Notes: a model not told the origin generated them from the sequence alone. A stretch of 64,000 nt of DNA from Salsuginibacillus kocurii DSM 18087 (GCF_000377705.1 NZ_KB898625.1:62001-126000), one strand, 5' to 3'. Numbered from the stretch's first letter, positions 42,972 through 54,100 are shown. Program-made: numbers and translations.

Positions 42972-43583
42972 TTATTTCAACCGATCGGGCGGTTCTTCTT
43001 GGTGTTTATTTTGTTTCACCTCTGAGAACAGCTCATCAGAAGCGCTTGATTGAGTGGCCGACGGCGGGGGTGGTACTTGAGGCTTGTCCGCTTGGATCAT
43101 AGCAAGCAGCATGTCAACGTCTTCCTTTGTAGCGGGCTGCTTTTCTGGTTTAAGCATATAACCTAATTGTCCGTTAGATTCGATCGTTGCCCACTGCAAG
43201 TCACTGATCCGTTGCACGCTTTGCTGCCTGAGCCGGACTTCTAGCATGTCGATAGTCAGGCGCAACTTTTTTAGATTCTTTTCTATAATCTCGCCATTTT
43301 CTACGACTAGTACAGATTTACTGTAGAAAAAGCGCTCAAGCCCATCAAACTTAAGTGCTAAATACTCAATCAGAACAAGCGTCACTACGAGCAAAAAAGT
43401 AATAATCATCGTGATCCATATATTGCGGTCACTGACCGGCTGGATAATCAAAGACCCAACGGCAACCATTAATACCGTTTGTGCTACCGTGAGCTGTGAA
43501 ATCGATTTTCGCCCTGCTATCCTTAAAATAAGCGAGCCGGCAAAGACGATCACCACTGCCTTCCAAATAAAGTGAAGGTCCAA
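42972..43583 (-). CDS. DUF421 (YetF/YrbG-like) membrane protein
   Basis: A protein of about 203 residues: three N-terminal membrane helices (WKAVVIVFAGSLILRIAGRK to LLVVTLVLIEYLAL), then the soluble DUF421 domain (GLERFFYSKSVLVVENGEII; IDMLEVRLRQQSV). The frame opens at 43643, but TTG 43583 is preferred because AGGGAGGAG lies eight bases before it and the conserved protein begins there. It forms an operon with the CLC antiporter. YetF-like proteins have been linked to the spore membrane and SpoVA-type functions; here the role is unknown. Confidence 0.85.
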   Translation of the reverse strand: MDLHFIWKAVVIVFAGSLILRIAGRKSISQLTVAQTVLMVAVGSLIIQPVSDRNIWITMIITFLLVVTLVLIEYLALKFDGLERFFYSKSVLVVENGEIIEKNLKKLRLTIDMLEVRLRQQSVQRISDLQWATIESNGQLGYMLKPEKQPATKEDVDMLLAMIQADKPQVPPPPSATQSSASDELFSEVKQNKHQEEPPDRLK

Positions 43584-43840
43584 GTTAACCTCTCCTCCCT
43601 TTTTGCCACTATGTATAAAGCATAGATTGATCCCGGTCATCAACCGAGAGAAGAGTCTCCATATCGCTGTCTACGTTAGTTATCTTTTGCTAACTAAGAG
43701 CGATCTATGTAACATAACCATAGTTAAAAATCTTAGGCAGGAAGCAGCATCTCCCCTTCGTCCCCTTCTACCGTTAATCTTTGGAAGGCCGTATGGTTTT
43801 GCTTCAGCTTCAAATACTATAAACCAGGGGGGATGAACCA

Positions 43841-44095
43841 TTGCGTATTACGTTGACAAATGAAAATGAAAGAGCCGAATTAGATAAGTTTTTGAATAAC
43901 CTTGAAAAAAACAGTCATTCCAAAAGTGAGAACCAAACGGTGATTCAAGCATTAAAGGAAGCGAACGTCCAAGAAGAAACGACGTCAGCTTCAAACATGT
44001 CCGAGCGAGTCCCGGATGTATCTCTTACAAAAGTTTGTAATATGCAAAATCCATGGGAATACAGTGAATGCTGGAATGAAGACGTCCCTGAATAG
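43841..44095 (+). CDS. Hypothetical acidic protein
   Basis: An 84-residue, acidic, Asn/Glu-rich protein starting at TTG 43841, with GGGGGG nine bases upstream. It has no membrane segment. The tail (CNMQNPWEYSECWNED) has two Cys and aromatic residues. A good terminator follows, which supports expression. The family is not recognised. Confidence 0.5.
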   Translation: MRITLTNENERAELDKFLNNLEKNSHSKSENQTVIQALKEANVQEETTSASNMSERVPDVSLTKVCNMQNPWEYSECWNEDVPE

Positions 44096-44115
44096 AGTCC
44101 TTCCCTATATGAAAA

Positions 44116-44148
44116 GTGGGGCTGTCCCAAAAAGACAGTCCCCTTTCT
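44116..44148 (+). terminator. Terminator after the 43841 gene
   Basis: GGGGCTGTC-N7-GACAGTCCCC followed by TTTCT. The remaining bases to 44346 are GC-rich and unassigned; no ectC-like sequence was found there. Confidence 0.75.
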
Positions 44149-44346
44149 AGTCATCATATGAAAACGGTGTGATTCCGTTTGCGTCGCTGCCATATCGCAA
44201 ATACAGAAGGGGGGAAATGCGCGATGCCGCACTCATCGGCAGGGACAAGACACTCAATACTCATGACACCGCACTCCGCCTTCGTCACTGCGCACCCGTT
44301 CCATTTTATAATGCTTAACACAGGCTTTTGAGTCAGCCCCTTCTTA

Positions 44347-45621
44347 TTATTTGCTTAGCATCTCGTTGATGCTCTGTTCCAAAATGTCCAATCCTTCTTC
44401 TAAAGCATCGTCCGCGATATTCAGCGGTGGCATCACTTTAACGACTTCATCATTGATTCCTGCTGTTTCTAAAATGAGTCCATTTTCAAAGGCCTTACAG
44501 CAAATGCTGCTTCCCATTCCTTCGACATGGCAGGCGAGTCCTTTCATCAACCCTCGTCCCCGCACTTCCCCATCTAGTTCAGGGTACGTGTTCACTAATT
44601 TTTCCAGCCTTTCTTGCACGACGTTGCCTTTTTTCTCTACTCCTTTTGCAAGGGCATCATTTTGCCAATAAGTTAGCGCTTCGGTGGCAGTCACAAACGC
44701 CAAATTATTGCCGCGAAACGTGCCGTTATGTTCTCCTGGTTCCCAAATGTCATGTTCAGGCTTTAGTAAGGTAATCGCAAATGGCAGACCGTACCCGCCG
44801 ATAGATTTTGATAAGCAGATAATATCCGGTTCGATGCCGGCTGGCTCGAAGCTAAAAAATGGGCCTGTCCGCCCAACGCCTGCCTGTATATCATCGATGA
44901 TTAAAAAGATGTCGAATTTGCGGCATACGTCTTCTACGCGTTTGATCCAATCAAAGCTGGCTGCGTTGATCCCGCCTTCTCCTTGCACCGTCTCTAAAAT
45001 AATCGCAGCCGGCTTCGCTACCCCGCTACCTCCTTCTGCTAAGAAGCGCTCCAAATAGTTTACCGTATCCGAACCATCTGCTAAAAAATTGTCATACGGC
45101 ATGACGACCGCGTTATGTAACGGTATGCCTGCCCCATGACGCTTAAATTCGTTGCCGGTAATAGAAAGCGCTCCGAGCGTCATGCCGTGAAAAGCGTTCG
45201 TAAAGCTGATGATGGTGTCACGGCCGGTGATCTTCCGCGCTAATTTTAAGGCGCCTTCAACCGCATTGGTGCCAGTAGGGCCGGGAAACATCACCTTATA
45301 TTTCATATTTCGCGGCTGTAAGATTTTTTGCTGTAGCTGATCAATAAAGGTTTCTTTTGCTTCTGTTGCCATGTCGAGACCATGGGTCACACCATCGCTT
45401 TCGATATAGGCAAGAAGCTTTTCTTTCATGGCTGGTGGATTGTGACCATAGTTTAAAGCGCCTGCCCCGGCGAAAAAGTCGATGAATTTGTTGCCTGCTT
45501 GGTCCCACAAATATTCGCCCTCTGCCTTTGTGAATATCGTTGGAAAGCTGCGGCAATAACTGCGCACTTCCGATTCATGTTCGTGAAAAATGTTTAAATC
45601 AGATGATAGTTGAATACCCAT
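44347..45621 (-). CDS. ectB: Diaminobutyrate--2-oxoglutarate transaminase
   Basis: PLP-dependent class III aminotransferase of 424 residues, the standard EctB length. It makes L-2,4-diaminobutyrate from aspartate semialdehyde, the first dedicated ectoine step. Visible are [49 protein letters not shown] (PLP Asp) and the Schiff-base Lys in [10 protein letters not shown]. It follows ectA by 15 bp. The next gene should be ectC (ectoine synthase), but it is absent, so this operon alone yields N-acetyl-diaminobutyrate unless ectC is elsewhere. Confidence 0.95.
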   Translation of the reverse strand: MGIQLSSDLNIFHEHESEVRSYCRSFPTIFTKAEGEYLWDQAGNKFIDFFAGAGALNYGHNPPAMKEKLLAYIESDGVTHGLDMATEAKETFIDQLQQKILQPRNMKYKVMFPGPTGTNAVEGALKLARKITGRDTIISFTNAFHGMTLGALSITGNEFKRHGAGIPLHNAVVMPYDNFLADGSDTVNYLERFLAEGGSGVAKPAAIILETVQGEGGINAASFDWIKRVEDVCRKFDIFLIIDDIQAGVGRTGPFFSFEPAGIEPDIICLSKSIGGYGLPFAITLLKPEHDIWEPGEHNGTFRGNNLAFVTATEALTYWQNDALAKGVEKKGNVVQERLEKLVNTYPELDGEVRGRGLMKGLACHVEGMGSSICCKAFENGLILETAGINDEVVKVMPPLNIADDALEEGLDILEQSINEMLSK

Positions 45622-45636
45622 GACCTTTTACCTCCC

Positions 45637-46164
45637 TTAAATACTAAATCTGTTCTCATTTTTTCTTGTGATCGGCTTAATTTCATACGTTTGTTCTGTT
45701 TCATGATCTGTTCCCGGAAACATGCGTGGTAGAAAGCGTACGGTCTTCTCCATATTGGCTCCAACATGTCGGGCTACTTTTTCAAACAAGGCATGAGACG
45801 CTTTGTTTGAAGGAGAAATGGTCGTTTGGATGGTTGTTACATCTTCACATTCTTCGCTTTCGAGCAGCTTATCAATTAAGCTGAACGCCAGACCTTCACC
45901 GCGCTGTGATGCTGCCACCGCTACTTGCCAAACAAATAATGTCTGTTGGTCCTCCGGATGGCGGAAACCAGACACAAAGCCAACGATTTCTTTATCCACT
46001 TCAGCGACCATACACGTATTGCCAAAATACTCACATAAAATTAAATAATAATACGACGAATTTAAATCCAATACGTCTATTTCTCGGATGAGCTCCCATA
46101 CTTCTTTGCCATCTTCAAGTTCTGGGTGGCGAAATGTCACAGTTGTTGTCGCAGCCAGGTTCAT
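45637..46164 (-). CDS. ectA: L-2,4-diaminobutyrate N-acetyltransferase
   Basis: GNAT-family enzyme of 175 residues. It acetylates diaminobutyrate to N-gamma-acetyl-diaminobutyrate. EctA signatures are LDLNSSYYYLILCEYFG, VSGFRHPEDQQTLFVWQVAV and RGEGLAFSLIDKL (acetyl-CoA loop). The first ATG abuts the GGGAGGGG site, so the exact start may be a few codons downstream. It is the first gene of ectAB and divergent from an aspartokinase, an arrangement often seen in ectoine clusters. Salt induction is expected from the family. Confidence 0.93.
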   Translation of the reverse strand: MNLAATTTVTFRHPELEDGKEVWELIREIDVLDLNSSYYYLILCEYFGNTCMVAEVDKEIVGFVSGFRHPEDQQTLFVWQVAVAASQRGEGLAFSLIDKLLESEECEDVTTIQTTISPSNKASHALFEKVARHVGANMEKTVRFLPRMFPGTDHETEQTYEIKPITRKNENRFSI

Positions 46165-46212
46165 CCCCTCCCTATAAAAATCTATATGGTTTAATCTTTG
46201 TAAAGCGGCAAA

Positions 46213-46224
46213 TACTTATAAGTA
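46213..46224. promoter_or_regulatory. Palindrome between ectA and aspartokinase
   Basis: TACTTATAAGTA is a perfect 12-bp palindrome about midway between the divergent ectAB and aspartokinase starts. It is a candidate operator for coordinate control; no regulator gene is adjacent. Confidence 0.35.
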
Positions 46225-46293
46225 CATCCTCTCCCCAAATCTTGAAATATCTACAAGCGTTTTTTTAGTTAAAGAAAAAGGTGGGTATGTACT

Positions 46294-47535
46294 ATGGGTA
46301 TTGTTGTGCAAAAATACGGCGGTACGTCGGTTGGGAATGTGGGCCGTATTAAACAAGTCGCAGAACGCGTAAAGCATTCTGTGCAAGCTGGCGAACAAGT
46401 CATTGTCGTCGTTTCCGCGATGGGGGACCAAACCGACAAGCTCGTGTCACTAATGTATGAAGTGAGTAACCATCCTCCACGCCGGGAAATGGACATGATG
46501 CTTACTACTGGTGAACAAGTGTCAATTGCTTTACTTTCTGCTGCCTTGCAGGAACTGAATGTACCTTCAATTTCTTATACAGGTTGGCAAGCAGGCATTT
46601 CTACAAAGTCTCAATTCGGCAACGCACGTATTGTTGATATTCATTCAGAACGGATTCTTACCGCGGTACATAGTGGAAAAGTCGTTATTGTCGCCGGTTT
46701 CCAAGGAGTAACTGAAGCAGGAGAAATCGCGACCTTGGGAAGGGGAGGATCCGATACAACTGCGGTTGCTGTAGCTGCAGCCGTTAGTGCAGAACGATGC
46801 GAAATCAACACCGATGTAGACGGGATCTACAGTACCGACCCACGTATTGTCCCACATGCCCGCAAGCTTTCTTCTGTTTCTTTCGAAGAAATGTTGGAAA
46901 TGGCAGCACTTGGCGCCTCTGTCCTGCATCCGCGGGCGGTCGAAGTCGCTAAGGTGCACGGGATCAAGCTGTTAGTCCGCTCAAGTTTTTCTGATAATGA
47001 AGGAACGTTTGTAAAGGAGGCCACTATGATTGAACAAGACATCGTCGTGAGCGGCGTAGCTTATGATGAAAATGTAAGTAAAATTGAAATCCTGGATATT
47101 GAAAATGAGATGGGTGTTATTGCGGATGTGTTTAATACACTCGCTGCTGAAAACATTAATGTCGATATGATTGTGCTAAGCGAACACGGGGCGGACACCT
47201 TCGATTTAGCGTTTACGGTCGGAAAAGAAGAAGCCGAACGGACGCTCGAGATGATTGAAGCTAGAAAACTGGAATTAAAATATCGCGATGCGTTTTCCGA
47301 CAAAAAAGTTGCCAAGGTGTCCATCATTGGCGCAGGTATGGTGACAAACCCTGGCGTAGCAGCAAAAATGTTTAACACCTTGGCTGAAAATGACATCGCT
47401 ATGAAATTAATTACCACCTCAGAGATTAAAGTCTCTTGTCTCGTCCCTGCAAACGATGGCAAAGACGCGGTTAACGTATTGCATAGCGCGTACGGTTTAA
47501 ATGCGGATTCCGACGCCTCTCGAAAAAGCGGGTGA
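46294..47535 (+). CDS. Aspartate kinase (probably ectoine-linked)
   Basis: Monofunctional aspartokinase of 413 residues. The kinase domain starts VVQKYGGTSVGNVGRIKQVA, with LGRGGSDTTAVAVAAA and CEINTDVDGIYSTDPRIV. Two ACT domains follow (ILDIENEMGVIADVFNTLA; VSIIGAGMVTNPGVAAKMF). It phosphorylates aspartate toward aspartate semialdehyde, the EctB substrate. AAAGGTGGG lies eight bases before the ATG. Divergence from ectAB suggests dedication to ectoine synthesis, as with Ask_Ect in other bacteria (inference). No lysine riboswitch precedes it. Confidence 0.93.
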   Translation: MGIVVQKYGGTSVGNVGRIKQVAERVKHSVQAGEQVIVVVSAMGDQTDKLVSLMYEVSNHPPRREMDMMLTTGEQVSIALLSAALQELNVPSISYTGWQAGISTKSQFGNARIVDIHSERILTAVHSGKVVIVAGFQGVTEAGEIATLGRGGSDTTAVAVAAAVSAERCEINTDVDGIYSTDPRIVPHARKLSSVSFEEMLEMAALGASVLHPRAVEVAKVHGIKLLVRSSFSDNEGTFVKEATMIEQDIVVSGVAYDENVSKIEILDIENEMGVIADVFNTLAAENINVDMIVLSEHGADTFDLAFTVGKEEAERTLEMIEARKLELKYRDAFSDKKVAKVSIIGAGMVTNPGVAAKMFNTLAENDIAMKLITTSEIKVSCLVPANDGKDAVNVLHSAYGLNADSDASRKSG

Positions 47536-47569
47536 GGTGAGGTTCGTGTAAGAGAGCAATCGCAGAGGG

Positions 47570-47693
47570 GCAATTTGGACGTTTTTTCGAAAAAATGGAC
47601 GAAATGAGCTTCAATTTGGACGTTTCGACAATGTTCTGTTACACTTCGACAAATTTCTGTTACGTTTCAACATATAATTGGACGTTTCTAAAC
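47570..47693 (+). repeat. Array of degenerate ~20-bp units
   Basis: Six roughly 20-bp units lie head to tail. Three contain TTGGACGTTT, one TGGACGAAAT, and two TCTGTTAC followed by TTCGACA or TTCAACA. The units alternate between these two related forms. The array sits between the aspartokinase stop and a bidirectional terminator. No function is recognised. Confidence 0.5.
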
Positions 47694-47722
47694 ACTACCC
47701 CCCACAACTCCATTTTCCCATG

Positions 47723-47754
47723 AAAAAAGCTACCCTTTTGTGGGCAGCTTTTTT
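47723..47754. terminator. Bidirectional terminator
   Basis: AAAAAAGCT-CCC ... GGG-AGCTTTTTT, with T-runs on both strands, between the convergent aspartokinase and SelO genes. Confidence 0.88.
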
Positions 47755-47765
47755 CCGTTTCTATA

Positions 47766-49232
47766 TCAAGTTCCGCAAAATGTACGGTATGGGCCGGTGC
47801 CTGGCTCTGGCAGCTTCGTATATTCCTCTTGCTCAGACGAATAGGCGTAAGGGTCGGACAAGGCATTCATAAGCCGCTCCATCACACTGTAATCTCCGTC
47901 TTCCACTGCCGCTTCCAATGCTTCTTCCACCCGGTGGTTGCGAGGAATCACGGAAGGATTGGCGTTTTTCATCACTTCATAAGAAGATGCTGTTGCTTCG
48001 TCTTCTCTATCTAACCGTGCCTGCCACTGCTCAAACCACTGTGCAAATTCTTCCGTACCGCTCATAGGAGTGTCTTCCGGCTGGGCTAATGTCAGCGCCC
48101 GGAACGTATTGGTAAAGTCGGCACGGTGGGCTTCCATTATTCGAAGCAGCTCTTCGGCCAAGGTTTGATCCTCGTCCTCTTCCTGCTGCAACCCTAATTT
48201 AGCTCGCATTCCTGCCAGCCATTCGTTATGGTAGACCTCTTCATAGGTAGAAAGAATCTCCTGGGCCATTTCAACCGCGTGCTCTTGACTTTCATGAAGA
48301 AGTGGTACCAAAGTCTCTGCAAAACGGGCAAGGTTCCACTGCCCAATCGCTGGTTGATTCTGATAAGCATAGCGGCCTTGCATATCGATTGAACTAAAGA
48401 CAGTGGCCGGGTGGTATTCATCCATGAAGGCACACGGCCCGTAATCGAAGGTTTCACCGCTGATACTTGAGTTATCGGTGTTCATCACGCCGTGAATAAA
48501 ACCAACCATCTGCCATTTGGCTATCAGCGCAGCCTGACGTTTAACCACCTCATCAAACAGGGCAAGATATTTGTCTTCATTGTCTTCAATATCGGGGTAA
48601 TGCCGTTCAATGGCATAGTCAGCCAGCGCCTGCAGCTCTTCTTTCGTTCCCGCACCTGCTGCATATTCAAACGTGCCGACACGGAGGTGGCTCGCAGCAA
48701 CACGGGTCAGAACGGCTCCAGGAAGCTCCGTTTCGCGCATAACAGACTCTCCGGTCGTGACCACGGCAAGACTACGATTGGTCGGTATGCGAAGCGCATG
48801 CATCGCTTCACTAATCATATATTCACGCAGCATCGGCCCCAGCGCTGCGCGGCCATCACCGCCGCGAGAAAAGCGAGTGCGACCTGAGCCTTTAAGCTGC
48901 ACATCCAGCCGCTCTCCAGCAGGAGTAACCTGCTCACCAAGCAGCACCGCGCGGCCGTCGCCTAACATCGTAAAGTTCCCAAACTGATGGCCCGCGTAAG
49001 CTTGCGCAATTGGTTCAGCCCCTGCAGGAAGCTGATTCCCTGCCAACTGCTCAACGCCTTCTTTACTCGCTAACTTCTTTGTATCCAATCCCAACTCGTC
49101 TGCCAATGAATGATTAAAGATAACCAGTGCCGGTGCCTGGACAGGAGCTGGTTCCACACTTTCAAAAAACAATTTCGGCAGCCGGGCATAACTATTATCA
49201 AAGTTCCACCCGGTTTCTTTTAGCTGTGTCAT
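47766..49232 (-). CDS. selO: Protein adenylyltransferase SelO (YdiU)
   Basis: SelO pseudokinase of 488 residues. These proteins transfer AMP from ATP to Ser, Thr or Tyr of target proteins in redox stress. Signatures are [68 protein letters not shown] (metal-binding Asn/Asp) and [11 protein letters not shown]. The C-terminus PYRTFCGT keeps the conserved Cys that is selenocysteine in animals. Length is typical. It stands alone. Confidence 0.94.
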   Translation of the reverse strand: MTQLKETGWNFDNSYARLPKLFFESVEPAPVQAPALVIFNHSLADELGLDTKKLASKEGVEQLAGNQLPAGAEPIAQAYAGHQFGNFTMLGDGRAVLLGEQVTPAGERLDVQLKGSGRTRFSRGGDGRAALGPMLREYMISEAMHALRIPTNRSLAVVTTGESVMRETELPGAVLTRVAASHLRVGTFEYAAGAGTKEELQALADYAIERHYPDIEDNEDKYLALFDEVVKRQAALIAKWQMVGFIHGVMNTDNSSISGETFDYGPCAFMDEYHPATVFSSIDMQGRYAYQNQPAIGQWNLARFAETLVPLLHESQEHAVEMAQEILSTYEEVYHNEWLAGMRAKLGLQQEEDEDQTLAEELLRIMEAHRADFTNTFRALTLAQPEDTPMSGTEEFAQWFEQWQARLDREDEATASSYEVMKNANPSVIPRNHRVEEALEAAVEDGDYSVMERLMNALSDPYAYSSEQEEYTKLPEPGTGPYRTFCGT

Positions 49233-49700
49233 ACTATCTCCTTTAGTTGTTTTGGCATCTTGCTATTCCGTAAAACCTTCCCCCCTACAAAAACATAGGG
49301 ACGTTTTATCTTAGTGGTTTTTTCCATTTGCGTTATGGCTCATCATCTATCAAGATGCGATTGCTGTAACTTCAGCGGATAAAAGGCGGCTGCCAACTTC
49401 GCAGAACCGGGCTTAACGGAGGCTAAATTGTTGCCCCCCGCCCGTCAAAAATTTGGTTGCCATAAGCGAAGTGGCGACCAAGCCACAGTCACCCTTGTGC
49501 CCGTGCAAACGTCCGGCTAAAGTTGCTGCAAAGGTTCGACTTTTTCCATTGTGGCAGGTTCTTCCTTCATTCTGCAACTATTCGAACTCTGTGATGTTTC
49601 TATTCCTCTTTTTTACGCTAGTTAAAATTCCAATTGATGTATAACTTGCTAACAAGGACCTTTCCCTAAGCATTGCATTGGAAAGAGTTCCTGTTTTTCC
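49233..49700. other. GC-rich intergenic region with hairpin
   Basis: About 468 bp. The stretch 49380-49560 is GC-rich and contains GTGGC-N6-GCCAC (49471-49486); it may be a structured or repeated element, but no second copy was seen here. Near 49655-49695 an imperfect hairpin (AGGAAC ... GTCCT with CTTTCC/GGAAAG) could end the gltB transcript. Confidence 0.35.
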
Positions 49701-51185
49701 TTACGGCAAATTTGTAGCTCCCATTAAATAGCGGTCGCATTCCCGAGCTGCTTGTCTCCCTTCATTAATCGCCCACACAATCAAGCTCTGGCCGCGCCGC
49801 ATGTCTCCCGCAGCGAAAAAGCCGTCAATGTTGGTGTGGTGCTTTCCGTATTCGGCTTTTGCATTCGAGCGTTCATCGGTTTCAATGCCCAGGGCTTCCA
49901 GCACTCCTTGTTCCGGGCCGCTAAAACCGATGGCAAGCAAGACGAGTTGAGCGGGCCACACTTTCTCTGTACCGGGAATTTCTTTTCTAGTTTTATTGCC
50001 ATTTTCATCGAATTCTTCTTTCACGTTAATCGTATGCACCTCTTTTACATGGCCATTTTCATCCCCGACAAATCTTGTCGTCTGAACCATGTAGGCACGC
50101 GGGTCCGCGCCAAACACTGCCCCTGCTTCTTTTTGCCCATACTCTATGCGGTGAACAACCGGCCACTGCGGCCACGGGTTCCCGTCCAGGCGCGTATCTC
50201 CTTTTTTCTCATGGATGTCGAATTGGGTTAAGCTTTTGCACTCGTGTCTTACGGAGGTGGCCAGACAATCAGTGCCAGTATCCCCGCCGCCGATGACGAT
50301 CACGTCTTTCCCTTTTGCAGAGATATAGTCCCCGTCCTTTAGCCCGCTGTCCAATAAGCTTTTCGTATTCAAATGAAGAAAATCCATCGCATAATGAATC
50401 CCTTTTAACTCTCGTCCTTCAATCGGTATATCGCGGTGTTTCGTTGCTCCACCGCACAATACGACGGCATCAAAGTCTTTTCTCAATGCAGAAGTCGAGT
50501 AATCGGTTCCCGCTTCTGTATTTGGTAAAAAGGTGATGCCTTCTGCTTGTAAAAGGTTAACCCGCCGTTCCACCACTTTGTATGGCAGCTTCATTTCTGG
50601 AATGCCGTACGTTAACAGTCCACCGATACGGTCATGGCGTTCTAACACTGTCACCTGGTGACCGGCTTTATTCAATTGATCGGCACATGCCAAACCTGCC
50701 GGGCCGGACCCAACAATGGCTACTTTTTTACCTGTTCGCTCAGGCGGAGGGGTTGCTGTGACCCAGCCTTCTTCAAAACCTTTTTCGATAATCGCTCGTT
50801 CCACGGAGCGAATCGCAACGGGCGGTTCATTGATACCAAGTACGCAGGCGCCTTCACAGGGAGCAGGACAGGCCATGCCTGTGAATTCCGGGAAATTGTT
50901 CATTTTATGCTCACGCTCAAGCGCTTCCTTCCATTGGCCTTGATACACCAGGTCGTTCCATTCGGGGATGAGGTGATAAACCGGACAACCTGTGGTCATG
51001 CCGTTTAGCTCCGTTCCCATATGACAGGTAGGAACGCCGCAGTCCATACAGCGGGCCCCTTGCTTTTTTGCTTCGTCTTCTAACATAGGGATCGTGTAAT
51101 CGTGCCAGTCCGTTGATCGTTCAGCTGGCTCTCGTTCAGGCCAAGGCTGACGCTCATAATCCATGAATCCTGTAGGCTTACCCAT
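49701..51185 (-). CDS. gltB: Glutamate synthase small subunit
   Basis: NADPH-dependent glutamate synthase beta chain, 494 residues. N-terminal cysteines for 4Fe-4S clusters are in [13 protein letters not shown] and [12 protein letters not shown]. The FAD motif is [17 protein letters not shown], and the NADPH motif is [16 protein letters not shown]. It passes electrons to the large subunit. Named by B. subtilis usage (gltB small; gltD in enterics). The start overlaps the large-subunit stop by 8 bp, so the two are coupled. No GltC-type regulator gene is adjacent. Confidence 0.96.
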   Translation of the reverse strand: MGKPTGFMDYERQPWPEREPAERSTDWHDYTIPMLEDEAKKQGARCMDCGVPTCHMGTELNGMTTGCPVYHLIPEWNDLVYQGQWKEALEREHKMNNFPEFTGMACPAPCEGACVLGINEPPVAIRSVERAIIEKGFEEGWVTATPPPERTGKKVAIVGSGPAGLACADQLNKAGHQVTVLERHDRIGGLLTYGIPEMKLPYKVVERRVNLLQAEGITFLPNTEAGTDYSTSALRKDFDAVVLCGGATKHRDIPIEGRELKGIHYAMDFLHLNTKSLLDSGLKDGDYISAKGKDVIVIGGGDTGTDCLATSVRHECKSLTQFDIHEKKGDTRLDGNPWPQWPVVHRIEYGQKEAGAVFGADPRAYMVQTTRFVGDENGHVKEVHTINVKEEFDENGNKTRKEIPGTEKVWPAQLVLLAIGFSGPEQGVLEALGIETDERSNAKAEYGKHHTNIDGFFAAGDMRRGQSLIVWAINEGRQAARECDRYLMGATNLP

Positions 51186-54100
51186 CGCTTACCCCCTCCA
51201 ATCCCTTCCTGTCTTTGCGCGCTTCAACTGCTTGTTTGCTTTCATTAAAAGCCGTCATTGCTGCTTCTTTTTTGCTCATGCCTTCTGCTTCCAGGTTTTC
51301 TAGCCTTGTCTGCATTTCTAAATAATCTTTTGGAATGACTTTCACCAGCTTGGGCAAGATTTGTTCCCAATTGTCCAGCACCTCTTTCGCTTTTGCACTG
51401 TTCGTATAGTGGACATGCCGTTTAATCAATTCGTAGAGCCCTTGTGCTTCGTGTTCGTCAGTCACAGTCTGCAGATAAACTTGCTGTTGGTTGCATTTAT
51501 CATGAAAAGCTTCGTCAAAAGCGTCGAGCACATAAGCCATCCCGCCCGACATTCCGGCGGCGAAGTTTTTCCCGGTCTGGCCCAAGACAACGACCTTGCC
51601 GCCGGTCATATATTCACAGCCGTGGTCGCCGACGCCTTCTACAACGACGTGAGCCCCACTGTTGCGGACACAAAACCGTTCACCGGCGATGCCACTAATA
51701 TAAGCTTCACCGGCTATCGCTCCGTAAAAGCAGACATTGCCTGCGATGATGTTTTCTTCTGCCTTATATGTCGCTTGTTTTGCTGGAGAAATCACCAGCT
51801 TCCCGCCGGAAAGCCCTTTTCCGACGTAGTCATTTGCGTCTCCTCTTAGCTTCATCGTTAATCCTGGCGGGATAAAAGCGCCAAAACTTTGGCCGGCTGA
51901 GCCTTTGCACGTTAACTCAATCGTATCTTCCGAGAGCCCATCGCGGCCGTAACGCTTCGTAATTTCATGACCGAGGATCGTTCCTGCTACCCTGTTAATG
52001 TTGCGAATCGACACAGTCGCTTTTACCGGTTTCTGCTCTTCAATCGCTTCTTTACACAAGGGAAGCAGTTCTTGTTCATCTAACGTTTTATCAAGACCGT
52101 GAACCTGTTCGATCGTTGCATGACGGCTCACATGTTCAGGCACATCCGGCTGATAAAGAAGCGCCTTCAAATCGATATCTTTGGCTTTCCAATGATCAAC
52201 ATCCTGCTTGGCTGTTAATATATCGGTCCGACCTACCATTTCATTGATGGTTCTAAACCCTAATTCCGCCATCAGCTCTCGTACTTCCCGTGCAATAAAT
52301 TGCATGAAATGAACGACATGCTCGGGAGCGCCAATAAACTTTTTCCGTAATTCCGGGTCCTGCGTAGCCACTCCGACCGGGCAGGTGTCTAAATGACAGA
52401 CTCTCATCATCACACAGCCTAGGACGACGAGCGGCGCGGTGGAAAAACCAAATTCCTCAGCTCCGAGCAAAGCCGCCACCACTACATCCCGGCCGGTCAT
52501 CATTTTGCCGTCCGTTTCCACCACAATTCGATCCCGTAAGCGATTCAGCAACAGGGTCTGATGGGTTTCAGCGAGACCGACTTCCCACGACATGCCGGTA
52601 TGCTTAATACTCGTGCGCGGCGCAGCCCCCGTGCCGCCGTCATAACCGCTTATAAGCACAAGGTCGGCGCGGCCTTTTGCCACCCCGGCCGCAATCGTCC
52701 CCACTCCGGCCGCAGCGACCAGCTTCACGCTAATTCTTGCGTTCGGGTTCGAATTTTTTAAGTTATGAATCAACTCAGCCAAGTCTTCAATTGAATAAAT
52801 ATCATGGTGCGGAGGTGGGGAAATCAACGCTACGCCCGGGGTCGACCTTCTCACTTCAGTAATCCACGGATAGACCTTTTTGCCCGGCAGGTGTCCGCCT
52901 TCACCAGGCTTAGCCCCTTGAGCGATTTTGATTTGAATTTCATCGGCGTTTGTTAAATAATGGCTGTTCACGCCAAAACGGCCGGAAGCCACTTGCTTAA
53001 TCGAACTACGGCGCCAGTCTCCGTTTTCCTCCTTGGTGAAGCGAGCGATATCTTCTCCTCCTTCACCGGAATTGCTGCGGCCGCCGATGCGGTTCATCGC
53101 GATGGCCAACGCTTCGTGAGCTTCTTCACTAATTGAACCATACGACATGGCTCCCGTTTTGAACCGTTTGACAATTTCTTCTTCAGGCTCTACTTCTGCT
53201 ATTGGGATCGGCTCTCTTTTATTAAAAGCAAGTAAGCCGCGCAAAGACTGGAGATTGTGAACCGGGTCAGTGATTAGCTTAGAATACTCTTTAAAGAGTT
53301 CATAGTTGTTCGTTCGACAGGCTTGCTGCAATAAATGGATCGTATGCGGGTTATATTGATGGTCCTCTCCGTCATGCCGCCACTGAAAATCATCCCCTGC
53401 TTCTAACCTTGACGTGCCACCTCTTTTATCGTGAAAGGCTTTCCGGTGCCTGAGCAAGGTTTCTTCAGCGATTGTCTCGAGGCCAATCCCTTCCAACTGT
53501 GAGGACGTGCGGGTAAAGTACTTGTTTATTACGTCCGAATGAAGGCCGACTGCTTCAAAAATCTGGGCGCCGCGATAGCTTTGAATAGTAGAAATGCCCA
53601 TTTTCGACAGCACTTTAACGACCCCGTCCGTAGCTGCTTCTACAAATGTCTTCACAGCTTCTTCCGGCGATGTAACCCGGAGATCACCATTTGCAATGAG
53701 CTGCTCTAATGAGGCAAACGCTAGATACGGGTGAATCGCTTCTGCTCCGTAGCCAAGCAGCATTGCAAAATGATGAACTTCTCGCGGTTCCGCCGAATCA
53801 ACGAGCAGGCTTGCTTTCGTGCGGATGCCTTTGCGGATTAAATGATGATGAAGGCCGGATACAGCTAACAATGCCGGTATCGCCGCTTGTCCTTCATTAA
53901 CGCCACGGTCCGATAAAACGAGCAATCTAGCCCCGGCTTGTATGGCTTGTTCAGCTTCGGTACATAACGAGTCCAGTCTTTTTTCAAGCGACGAGGCATC
54001 CTTCCCGACCTCAAACAAAATCGATAAGGTTCTCGCCTTAAATCCTTTCAACTGATTATGACGGAGTTTTGCCAGTTCCTTGCTTGTGAGAATTGGCGTT

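Noticed and set aside
43584-43700. A fluoride riboswitch before the DUF421-CLC operon
   Set aside because: The region has a GGTTGATGACC stretch but not the conserved crcB motif blocks in order.
44150-44346. An ectC gene or remnant after ectB
   Set aside because: All frames were read; no cupin-like motif of ectoine synthase is present, and the minus-strand open frame there is His/Met-rich shadow sequence.
46165-46293. A lysine riboswitch before the aspartokinase
   Set aside because: The 129-bp gap is too short and lacks the L-box conserved segments.
46645-46959. Long open frame opposite the aspartokinase
   Set aside because: It is antisense to conserved aspartokinase codons, has no ribosome site, and its Cys/Ser/Arg-rich product has no coherent fold. 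Other such antisense frames across the window were set aside for the same reason.
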